A stretch of DNA of 11,084 nucleotides from Deltaproteobacteria bacterium (GTDB lineage Bacteria > Desulfobacterota > Desulfobacteria > Desulfobacterales > JAFDCJ01): contig JAFDDW010000230.1 of NCBI GenBank assembly GCA_019310665.1, positions 1-11,084 of the forward strand, in the 5' to 3' direction. Positions 4,997 through 11,084 of this stretch are shown here, piece after piece (the first letter of the stretch is position 1; every line of letters begins with the position of its first letter). The notes under the pieces are model-generated. The model worked only from the letters and a program-made list of their open reading frames with translations. It was not told the DNA's origin and ran no database searches. The translations under genes were made by a program, and so were the position numbers.

Positions 4997-7114
4997 ATGA
5001 AGCTACGCTGGAAATACTTCCTGGTTCTTGTAGCGGCCAGTCTGGTTCCGCTGTTGGCAGTCACCTGGATTAGCCAGAACGCTTCCCGGCGGTTGGGGAA
5101 AACTATTTCCGGGAAAGCCCAAAATACCCTCACGAATACGGTCAAGCAGGAAATGGTGCGTGCCACCCGCAGTTACGCCGCGTTCAGTCTTTTAGGGAGG
5201 CAGACTACCGAGTTCGCCCTTAGGCTATTAGCTATAGAAGCCGAGCTCGCCCTGGCCTTGCGCCCGCCGTCAGCTACCAGAATATACTATGCCGCCGATT
5301 TCGACGATCCACTGTTATCTCCCGAGGATATGGCGCCATCGACGAATCATCCGATCCGCTCCAAAGATGGTGCCGTATCCTATAAGCGTATCAGCCGCAA
5401 ACACCCCAACTTCTTTTTAGCCCCGGGTACGATAAAGGAAGGCGTCACCAGTGACATTGCCAGGTTCACGCGATTGAGCTCCGCGCTGAGAAACCTCAAC
5501 CGGCATTACGGGACTGGACTTCATTGGGCATACGTCAGCCTGGAAAACGGGGTACATATCTCTTACCCGGGCCACGGCGGTTACCCGATGGGCTACGATC
5601 CCAGGAAGCGTCCCTGGTATGAGATAGCAAAACAATCAAAAGCCCTTACCTGGCTCCCGATAGTGGACGCCACAACCGGTCAGCTCCTCTTAACCCTTTC
5701 CATGCCAATAAAGCGCCCGGACGGGTCATTTGCCGGTGTGGCCGGAATGGACATCAAGATCACCCATGCACTCGCGGAAAGTGAAACGTCCTCCCGTTGG
5801 TCCCAAAAGATGTCCTCTTTTATCGTCGGTGTGGAAACGAATTCCAGTTCAAAGAAAAGAAAAATTTGGGTCATTTCATCGCAGGAAAAAATATCCCCTT
5901 CCGGTTCGAAGTCTGTGGGAGATATATCCAGCCAGAGCCCGGAATTCGAGGAGCTGTTCCGTCGTATTAATAGTAAGGCATCCGGATACCTCGATATGCC
6001 GTACAAAGGTGTGGACTCACTCTGGGCATATGCCGCTATGATTGCAGACCAGTACTTCGTAATTGTCGTACCCAAATCGGAAATCATGACCTTGCCTGAA
6101 GAAGTTGGGCGGATGTTTGTGGGATATTCTAAAGAACAGAGGGCCATCACCGGGGTCGCCGTCGTGCTGGCCTTATTTTTCGTGGGTGTCGTGGCCTTTT
6201 TCACCTCCCGCCTTAGCACCGGCCATATACTGACCATCATTGACGCCTGGAAACGACTTGCAAAGGGCGATTTCTCGGTAAGACTCAAGTCCCGTACGAA
6301 AGATGAACGCGACCAAATGATCCACGCGTTCAACGAGATCGTTCCCAAGATCGAGGAGCATATGCGCATGAGCAAAGCCCTGGGACTTGCCCAGGAGGTG
6401 CAACAGAGTCTTTTGCCCCAAAGCGATCCTTCGTTCCCCGGATTCGATATCGCGGGGTCGAGTATATATTGTGACGAAACGGGCGGAGATTATTACGATT
6501 TTATCGAAACCAACCGAGGCGGTCAGGCCGGACTGGCCGTGGTCGTCGGGGATGTCTCGGGTCACGGCGTATCCTCCGCCCTGCTCATGGCGACAGCGCG
6601 GGCCCTGATCATGCTCATGCTGCGTTCTTCCATGCCAGGTGAAGCAGCCGGTATCATAAACGACGTCAACCGGTATCTGAGCCTGGACACCGCGCAGACC
6701 GGCAATTTCATGACCTTCTTCTACTGTGAACTCGCGGAGCGCGAGACAGAAGTCCGGTGGGTTCGCGCAGGGCACGATCCGGCCCTTGTCTACGATCCCT
6801 CCACGGACGCGTTCAATGAACTCAAAGGCCAAGGCCCGGCGCTCGGGTTGGACGATTCTTTCGAATACGACTCCTTTCACCGTCACATAGAACCCGGACA
6901 GGTTATAATGATCGGAACTGACGGCATCTGGGAGATGCACAATAAGGCCGGTGAGATGTTCGGAAAACAAGCGCTAATGGAAATTATCCGTAGCAACCAT
7001 ACGGCCTCCGCCCGACAGATCGTGGACACTGTCACTGATGTGCTTGAGCGATTCCGAGGAGATGAGACGCCGGAGGACGATATCACTCTGGTCGTAATTA
7101 AAGTAGTTCGGTGA
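4997..7114 (+). CDS. RsbU-type sensor phosphatase: dCache-like sensor, HAMP, SpoIIE/PP2C
   Basis: The 705-residue protein (numbered from the chosen start) has an N-terminal membrane helix at about 6-25 and an extracytoplasmic sensor at about 26-375 with the Cache motif YDPRKRPWYEIA (200-211). A second helix follows at about 382-403, then HAMP at about 404-456. The rest is a SpoIIE-type PP2C phosphatase. Metal ligands are visible as Asp498 in GGDYYD, Asp519 in VGDVSGHG, Asp642 in GTDGIWE and Asp695 in EDDITLVV; RAGHDPAL (590-597) is also conserved. Relatives dephosphorylate anti-sigma-factor antagonists (STAS proteins) in response to small ligands; no STAS or anti-sigma gene is in view. The ATG at 4997 follows GGGAGGGG (4987-4994) and gives a clean positive-then-hydrophobic start; ATG 4985 is the alternative. 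GC-rich, unlike the following gene. Confidence 0.93.
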   Translation: MKLRWKYFLVLVAASLVPLLAVTWISQNASRRLGKTISGKAQNTLTNTVKQEMVRATRSYAAFSLLGRQTTEFALRLLAIEAELALALRPPSATRIYYAADFDDPLLSPEDMAPSTNHPIRSKDGAVSYKRISRKHPNFFLAPGTIKEGVTSDIARFTRLSSALRNLNRHYGTGLHWAYVSLENGVHISYPGHGGYPMGYDPRKRPWYEIAKQSKALTWLPIVDATTGQLLLTLSMPIKRPDGSFAGVAGMDIKITHALAESETSSRWSQKMSSFIVGVETNSSSKKRKIWVISSQEKISPSGSKSVGDISSQSPEFEELFRRINSKASGYLDMPYKGVDSLWAYAAMIADQYFVIVVPKSEIMTLPEEVGRMFVGYSKEQRAITGVAVVLALFFVGVVAFFTSRLSTGHILTIIDAWKRLAKGDFSVRLKSRTKDERDQMIHAFNEIVPKIEEHMRMSKALGLAQEVQQSLLPQSDPSFPGFDIAGSSIYCDETGGDYYDFIETNRGGQAGLAVVVGDVSGHGVSSALLMATARALIMLMLRSSMPGEAAGIINDVNRYLSLDTAQTGNFMTFFYCELAERETEVRWVRAGHDPALVYDPSTDAFNELKGQGPALGLDDSFEYDSFHRHIEPGQVIMIGTDGIWEMHNKAGEMFGKQALMEIIRSNHTASARQIVDTVTDVLERFRGDETPEDDITLVVIKVVR

Positions 7115-7148
7115 TTTCTGGCACTTGACCGCCCTATCTGTTATTTCG

Positions 7149-7180
7149 TCCATCAATTGATGGAACATGTTCTATATAAT
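7149..7180 (+). promoter_or_regulatory. Promoter with two stacked palindromes, acyltransferase gene
   Basis: A perfect 16-bp palindrome TCCATCAATTGATGGA (7149-7164) overlaps a perfect 10-bp palindrome GAACATGTTC (7163-7172), directly followed by a consensus -10 TATAAT (7175-7180). No good -35 is found at 16-18 bp spacing; instead the first palindrome occupies that position. Their centres (7156.5 and 7167.5) are 11 bp apart, about one helical turn. This suggests a promoter controlled by one or two dimeric regulators. A transcript starting near 7187 would have a leader of about 72 bases. Confidence 0.5.
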
Positions 7181-7258
7181 ATGGCTGTTATGAATTACTG
7201 ACAAAAACAGAAAATCGGCAATGTTTGAACTGTTAAGCAAAAAAAGGGGGATATTTCG

Positions 7259-8395
7259 TTGATTGGAAAAGGGCAAGACGCCCCCAAAGGAAATAGGATT
7301 TACTTTTTAGACAATCTAAGAACTTTCATGATTTTTTTAGTAGTTTTATATCATGCTGGCGGTGTTTATGAAAATAGCGGCATTTGGGCTTCTTTCTGGC
7401 TTGTTGATGACCCTTCAACTAACAATTTAGCTGGTATTCTCAATTTAATAATAGATATTTTTGTGATGCCAACCGTATTTTTTATTTCAGGATTTTTTGC
7501 GCCTTTATCTATGAAAAACAAGAAAGGATGGGCATTTCTAAAACATAGATTTAAAAAACTTATAATTCCCTGGATTATAGCTGTTTTGACGTTAATTCCA
7601 CTTTACAAAATTATATTTTTATACTCTCGAAATTTACCTCAAGAAAGTTGGACTACCTACTTTCACTGGAGCAACGGAATTTGGAATCAAAACTGGCTAT
7701 GGTTTTTACCTGTTCTTTTTTTATTCGATATATTGTATTCATTCTTCTCAAGAGCAAGTATAAATATATCAAATATCACCTTGAAGAAAGCTGTTTTTGC
7801 AATCTTTCTCATAGGTTTTGTCTATAGTTTTTGTATGAGCCTTTTTAAATTTTATGGCTGGACAAAAACAATATTTATAGATTTCCAAAATGAAAGACTA
7901 TTAATCTACTTTATGATTTTTCTATTAGGCTCTCTATGCTATAAACTAAAGATATTTGAGTCAGACGTCACAAGTAAAAAATTATACATCGTCATTAACT
8001 GTACGGCATGGATTCCGATAAACCTATATATTTTAGTCCTCATTAATTTTTTTATAAGGCCGGGTAGTTATATTTTTTCAAAAATCTTAGATATAATTCT
8101 TCTTTGGCTTGGTTTTCATCTTTCGTTGTTATGCTTGCTGTACCTGATGGTTACAACTTTCAGATATTATCTGAACAAGCAGGGAAAAATATTAAAAGCG
8201 TTGAATGAAAATTCTTATAACGTTTATATCATTCATGTCATAGTTATTGGTTGTATAGCATTGATCATGCTTAACACCGCAATTCCTTCATTATCGAAGT
8301 ATCTTATTTTGACAGTATCAACCTATGTAGCAAGTAATTTGATAATTTATTTTTATAGAAAAGTCATTAAATCGAAAATATTAACAAACAAATGA
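7259..8395 (+). CDS. Acyltransferase-3 family integral membrane protein (OpgC/MdoC-like)
   Basis: The 378-residue protein begins with the family signature FLDNLRTFMIFLVVLYHAGG (about 16-35), giving the R-X10-H motif (Arg21, His32). Next come FFISGFFAPLSM (74-85), HRFKKLIIPW (96-105) and LWFLPVLFLFDIL (147-159), followed by a series of about ten hydrophobic helices and a short basic C-terminus. The family transfers acyl groups (acetyl, succinyl) to sugars or polymers at the cytoplasmic membrane; the acceptor here is unknown. The start is a TTG with GGGGG (7246-7250) eight bases upstream. No in-frame ATG lies upstream before a stop, and the next ATG (7328) would cut the conserved motif. Composition is strikingly AT-rich (about 30% GC in a sampled 60 bases) against GC-rich flanking genes, a sign of recent transfer. 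Confidence 0.88.
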   Translation: MIGKGQDAPKGNRIYFLDNLRTFMIFLVVLYHAGGVYENSGIWASFWLVDDPSTNNLAGILNLIIDIFVMPTVFFISGFFAPLSMKNKKGWAFLKHRFKKLIIPWIIAVLTLIPLYKIIFLYSRNLPQESWTTYFHWSNGIWNQNWLWFLPVLFLFDILYSFFSRASINISNITLKKAVFAIFLIGFVYSFCMSLFKFYGWTKTIFIDFQNERLLIYFMIFLLGSLCYKLKIFESDVTSKKLYIVINCTAWIPINLYILVLINFFIRPGSYIFSKILDIILLWLGFHLSLLCLLYLMVTTFRYYLNKQGKILKALNENSYNVYIIHVIVIGCIALIMLNTAIPSLSKYLILTVSTYVASNLIIYFYRKVIKSKILTNK

Positions 8396-8411
8396 TAGCA
8401 TTTATGCAGAA

Positions 8412-8620
8412 TTGACCACTTCGCAAAATGGGAAAAGAATACCCATTAGGATTGGCGAAATAGATGGTGAAAAAAGAGACAGAACGAAGCAAGTTACCTT
8501 ACTATTTGAAAGCCGTATGGTGCCTGTAGAACGCTTAAACGATATGGGCGGATGGTTGAAATACCATGCCGCCTTTGTCATACCGATAGCGTGTATTCTT
8601 TTCCAGATACATCTAATGGC
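8412..8620 (+). pseudogene. Internal fragment of a ketopantoate-reductase-like (PanE/ApbA) gene
   Basis: The open frame here reads IRIGEIDGEKRDR, then LLFESRMVPVERLNDMGGWLKYH and AFVIPIACILF. This order (iGe.dG...R, lF, dM..WLKYH..fv.pia) is the middle part of ketopantoate reductase family proteins. The N-terminal NADP-binding domain (GxGxxG) is missing, and homology ends near base 8610, after which the frame only runs antisense over the hydrolase gene to 8741. The frame has no proper start. It sits 17 bases past the acyltransferase stop. I interpret it as a remnant cut at both ends, probably by the events that placed the AT-rich acyltransferase beside it. The family name rests on motif recall. 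Confidence 0.55.
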
Positions 8621-8626
8621 AAAGTT

Positions 8627-9775
8627 TCAGCCCAGGACCCTAGTCTCCCCCACGGCCATCTTCCACAGGCGGCCCTCTGAAAATCCGGAGGCCAAACCGG
8701 CTTTCAGGAACCGGACTGGCGGTTCAAAAGGCGGTTCGTAGCTCAACACGAGGGTACCCCAATGCATGGGGACCAGGGTCTTGACACCCAAGTCCCGACC
8801 CAATCGGACGGCCTCCTCCGGGGTGGTGTGGGTGCTTTTCAAGTTCGAGGCCCGTTTGTAAGCCCCAATGGGCACCAGCCCCAGGTCAAAGGGGCCATAG
8901 CGGCGGCCGAGGTCCTTGAAAAAAGAGTGGTAGCCAGTATCCCCGCTAAAATAGACCTTGGTGTGTCCATCGCTGATGGAATAACCGGTCCACAGGGTCT
9001 CGTTTCGGTCGAACAGGCTCCGGGACGAAAAGTGGACCGCAGGGATGGCGGTCACCGTGATGGGGCCGGTCTTCTTGGTGTCGTGCCAGTCCAGTTCGGT
9101 CACATCGCGGAAGCCCAACTCGGTTATAAACTTCTTCAACTTAAGCGGTACAATGACCGGGATACGGTCCTTGTTGGGCAACGCCTCCAGGGTGGTTCGG
9201 TCCAAGTGGTCGTAGTGGTTGTGGGAAATGATCAGGAGATCGACCCCGGGCAGCTTCTCAACCGGCAGTCCGGCCGGGGTATAGCGCTTTGGTCCGAATG
9301 GTGGTATCGAGGTAGCGTAGTCGGACAAAAATGGATCCAAGAGGATGTTTCGACCGCTCAAACGGAGCAGAAAGGAGGAGTGGCCCAGCCAGGTCAACCT
9401 GTTTCCGGAGCCCGTTTCGAGAAGTGCCTTCTCGGCCGCGCTATGACCGAGGAAGTGGTCGGACGGAACCTCGGGTTTGTCCCGGCCGATCTCGCGCCAG
9501 ATGTGGTTAATCCAGGCGGTCAAATCATGTTTGTGGGCAGGGCTCCCAGGCGGGTTGCGGAAACCGTCGGCGGTGTGATGGTAGGGCCTTCCCGGCAAGA
9601 CCTCGGTTTCGGCCGTACCGGCCTGACTGACGTTAGAACTGCAACTGATCAGTCCGCCGGTCAGCCCTTTGGCCGCACCTACAAGTCCGACCCACCCGGT
9701 GAGCCGGATGAATTGCCTCCGACTGACCGGACCGCCGATGATTCGATAATCTTGTCTGCTGAAGTGCTTTTTCAT
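8627..9775 (-). CDS. Tat-exported NAPE-PLD-like metallo-beta-lactamase-fold hydrolase (probable lipoprotein)
   Basis: The 382-residue product starts MKKHFSRQ and carries a twin-arginine signal, SRRQFIRL (Arg19-Arg20), a hydrophobic stretch, and a lipobox-like LISC with Cys45. It is thus probably folded in the cytoplasm, exported by Tat and lipid-anchored. The metal-binding core is SHNHYDHLD (184-192, HxHxDH), with His248 in PAVHFSSR, GDTGY (278-282) and MHWGT (337-341). Segments LTWLGHSSFLLRL, VPIGAY and HTTPEEAVRLGRDL match the NAPE-phospholipase D / UlaG-like branch, which hydrolyses phosphodiester or related bonds using zinc. The substrate is unknown. I chose ATG 9775 because AAGGGG is six bases upstream and it begins the signal peptide; the longer frame to 9949 lacks conserved features. 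Its 3' end meets the reductase remnant tail to tail. Confidence 0.87.
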   Translation of the reverse strand: MKKHFSRQDYRIIGGPVSRRQFIRLTGWVGLVGAAKGLTGGLISCSSNVSQAGTAETEVLPGRPYHHTADGFRNPPGSPAHKHDLTAWINHIWREIGRDKPEVPSDHFLGHSAAEKALLETGSGNRLTWLGHSSFLLRLSGRNILLDPFLSDYATSIPPFGPKRYTPAGLPVEKLPGVDLLIISHNHYDHLDRTTLEALPNKDRIPVIVPLKLKKFITELGFRDVTELDWHDTKKTGPITVTAIPAVHFSSRSLFDRNETLWTGYSISDGHTKVYFSGDTGYHSFFKDLGRRYGPFDLGLVPIGAYKRASNLKSTHTTPEEAVRLGRDLGVKTLVPMHWGTLVLSYEPPFEPPVRFLKAGLASGFSEGRLWKMAVGETRVLG

Positions 9776-10279
9776 ACTCCACCCCTTGCGCTGATAGTAG
9801 CAGAATAGGAAATAAATGCAAAAAAAATTAGTTGGATTATTACAAATTTTGTGAAAGTTGGTGAACTGAAGATTACCCAATCTAATACACAACATCCCAG
9901 AATTTTTACCAAGGTTTGATGCAGGAATGTAAACAAAACGAACCGCCAAAAAAGAATTGGTTTGTCATGCGCAATCCACAAAAGTCCTAATTGGAGGATT
10001 TAGGCTCCCAGTTTACAAACTTAAGACAAAATTCGTTCCAAAACTTGGATGATATTTTCCTTTTGACAATCAAATTAATATACTTTAGGATTCATCAAAA
10101 TTAGATCTGAGACTCAAACAGAAACTCTTGCTACGCGCTCCACTATTTAATTCCCTCTGGCCGTTGTTAAATTTCCTACTTCTGACCTAATTTGATCAGA
10201 TCCAGAAAAATCATAGCCCATTGCCATTTCTGTGTTTGAATTCAACCCGTTACTCTTTATCTGGTATTGCTGTAATAGC

Positions 10280-10331
10280 AATTGATAATTCCAAATTTTA
10301 TCATCTATTCTTTGGCGTTCAATTATCAATT
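10280..10331. repeat. 11-bp perfect inverted repeat upstream of the cNMP gene
   Basis: AATTGATAATT (10280-10290) and AATTATCAATT (10321-10331) are exact reverse complements separated by 30 bases, centres 41 bp apart (about four turns). The right arm lies between the candidate -35 and -10. It may be a pair of regulator sites, though the AT-rich sequence weakens the case. Confidence 0.4.
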
Positions 10332-10340
10332 AGATAAATT
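10312..10340 (+). promoter_or_regulatory. Candidate promoter of the cNMP-domain gene
   Basis: TTGGCG (10312-10317), a 17-bp spacer and TAAATT (10335-10340) sit 28 bases before the ATG. Each hexamer matches four of six consensus bases, so this is only a moderate candidate. Confidence 0.35.
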
Positions 10341-10368
10341 ATTTAAACCCGCAAAATAGGAGGGAAAA

Positions 10369-10824
10369 ATGATACTCAAAGAAATAGAACTTTTTGAAGG
10401 AGTTGATTTTGAGGTGATGAATGAGATCGCCGGCATTTGTTCTGAGGAGAGCTATTCTAAAGATACAGTCTTGTTTGAAAAGGATGAGCAAGCCAAGTGT
10501 TTATATATTCTCCTTGAAGGAACGGTATACCTGGTAATCAAAAATGGCGGCTCTATAACCTACAATCTTTCAGAGCCGGGCGAGGTATTTGGCTGGTCAA
10601 GCATGCTTGAAAATGGAAAATATACTGCTTCTGGCATCTGTGCTGCAGATCTCAAGGTGGCGAAAATTGAAAAAGACAAGCTAAATAGAATATTTCAAAA
10701 TCGTCCTGAAGTCGGATTTAAAGTGCTACAAAGATTGGCTGGGGTTATTTCAAGAAGACTGTCGAATGCTTATCGTGATCTTTTATCTGCCCGAAGCACG
10801 GATACCACACCTTCATATGGTTAG
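10369..10824 (+). CDS. Stand-alone cyclic-nucleotide-binding-domain (CAP_ED) protein
   Basis: The 151-residue protein is a Crp-type effector domain without a DNA-binding domain. It has an N-terminal helix (LKEIELFEGVDFEVMNEIAG, 3-22), the beta-roll with VLFEKDEQAKCLYILLEGTVYLV (34-56), the phosphate-cassette region GEVFGWSSMLENGKYTASG (71-89), then the C-helix region around 101-140. The Arg that contacts the cyclic phosphate in CRP (motif RxA/RS) is replaced by Tyr85, so binding of cAMP in the usual way is doubtful. The FGWSSML...YTASG form is one I know from anaerobe effector domains of unknown ligand. The ribosome site AGGAGGG (10358-10364) fixes the start. The next gene, 148 bp downstream, is a Yip1-like membrane protein; a signalling link is inference. 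Confidence 0.87.
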   Translation: MILKEIELFEGVDFEVMNEIAGICSEESYSKDTVLFEKDEQAKCLYILLEGTVYLVIKNGGSITYNLSEPGEVFGWSSMLENGKYTASGICAADLKVAKIEKDKLNRIFQNRPEVGFKVLQRLAGVISRRLSNAYRDLLSARSTDTTPSYG

Positions 10825-10959
10825 TACAATTGTTTAGAAATTGTTACCAATTTTTTGGCAATTCATTTGCAGATGCTAAAGTGAGGCGAGTACCTTTTAT
10901 TTAAGATATTCGCACGGAACAGTTTTGCGCTTTTATATGGCAGACCAATATGCCTGCTG

Positions 10960-11084
10960 AAAGGAGGCAATCATGGCATCACTTACAGATCGGATGATAC
11001 GGGCAGCAAAACTGGATGTAAGCCTTTATGAAGAGGTCGAAGCGGACAAAGGAGCCATGGGGCAGGCCATGGGAGTGGTCATTC
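10960..11084. repeat. Direct repeat copy B of the 125-bp near-identical pair
   Basis: This copy matches 4709-4833 with one mismatch (A at 10970 for G at 4719). It includes one 53-bp unit (11032-11084) and ends exactly at the final base of the window, which is the point where the tandem copies in the left locus diverge. Confidence 0.95.
10973..11084 (+). CDS. Yip1-like membrane protein, N-terminal part (runs off window)
   Basis: The ATG has AGGAGG at 10962-10967 and codes for MASLTDRMIRAAKLDVSLYE..., identical over the first 37 codons to the broken copy at 4722. The window ends as the first membrane helix would begin (AMGVVI). I associate this start with Yip1-domain proteins, which have several membrane helices and unknown bacterial function. 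Its position after the cNMP-domain gene suggests this is the native copy and that the 4722 copy derives from it or from a shared ancestor. Completeness cannot be judged. Confidence 0.6.
   Translation, partial: MASLTDRMIRAAKLDVSLYEEVEADKGAMGQAMGVVI

Larger units (their letters stand above)
9776..10368. other. AT-rich divergent intergenic region
   Basis: These 593 bases separate the leftward hydrolase from the rightward cNMP-domain gene. I see no tRNA, no credible small gene and no clear hydrolase promoter. A 60-codon leftward frame at 10147-10329 has a TTG start without a ribosome site and I do not accept it. Near the right end are a long-range inverted repeat and a candidate promoter, listed separately. 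Confidence 0.5.

Noticed and set aside
6173..6970. Long leftward open frames inside the phosphatase gene (also 5680-6375)
   Set aside because: Antisense to a fully conserved SpoIIE domain; no motifs of their own.
7163..7172. SOS (LexA) box of the GAACN4GTTC type
   Set aside because: The spacing is two bases rather than four, and no SOS-type gene is adjacent.
8762..9808. Long rightward open frame of 348 codons opposite the hydrolase
   Set aside because: It is the antisense shadow of the GC-rich hydrolase gene, whose opposite strand has complete family motifs.
9776..9949. N-terminal extension of the hydrolase frame to 9949
   Set aside because: The extension is AT-rich and hydrophobic by chance; the signal peptide and ribosome site define the start at 9775.
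10147..10329. Leftward 60-codon frame in the region before the cNMP gene
   Set aside because: TTG start, no ribosome site, AT-rich low-information sequence, and it overlaps the inverted repeat; best treated as noncoding.

Overview
The window looks like a complete short contig from an anaerobic bacterium. Desulfobacterota (Desulfobacterales-like) is my best guess. The reasons are a DUF134/DUF5320 pair, an ADP-forming acyl-CoA synthetase beta subunit beside crotonase and AMP-forming acyl-CoA ligase genes, a molybdo-flavoenzyme FAD-subunit remnant, and a cyclic-nucleotide-domain protein followed by a Yip1-like gene. This assignment rests on recalled family distributions, not on a search.

Layout. 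(1) 1-609: a leftward pair, DUF134 HTH protein then a DUF5320-type Gly/Pro-rich peptide cut by the window edge. It is driven by a consensus-like promoter carrying two TGATCA-centred sites exactly 53 bp apart. (2) 793-4697: an acyl-CoA block. It holds a divergent crotonase (+), a convergent lone acetyl/acyl-CoA synthetase (ADP-forming) beta subunit (-), a 5'-truncated FAD-subunit remnant (-), and an intact AMP-forming acyl-CoA ligase (+). (3) 4709-4948: a broken 5' fragment of a Yip1-like membrane protein gene, frameshifted by a perfect 53-bp tandem duplication. (4) 4997-7114: an intact RsbU-type sensor phosphatase (extracytoplasmic sensor, HAMP, SpoIIE/PP2C). (5) 7149-8612: an AT-rich segment with an acyltransferase-3 membrane protein behind a palindrome-rich promoter, and a ketopantoate-reductase-like remnant. 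(6) 8627-9775: a leftward Tat-exported, probably lipid-anchored NAPE-PLD-like metallo-beta-lactamase-fold hydrolase. (7) 10312-11084: a stand-alone cNMP-binding-domain protein followed by a second copy of the Yip1-like gene start, which stops at the last base of the window.

Functionally this is a mixed accessory/metabolic region. The acyl-CoA genes could serve activation and beta-oxidation-type chemistry, and the phosphatase and cNMP proteins are signalling modules whose partners are not in the window. Three gene remnants and a composition shift show a locus with repeated loss and acquisition. I found no convincing new multi-gene system. The most notable signals are the three-copy 53-bp unit and 125-bp near-identical repeat 6,251 bp apart (possibly an assembly-graph effect), the paired operator-like sites of the DUF134 promoter, the stacked palindromes of the acyltransferase promoter, and a crotonase that appears to lack both usual oxyanion-hole motifs.
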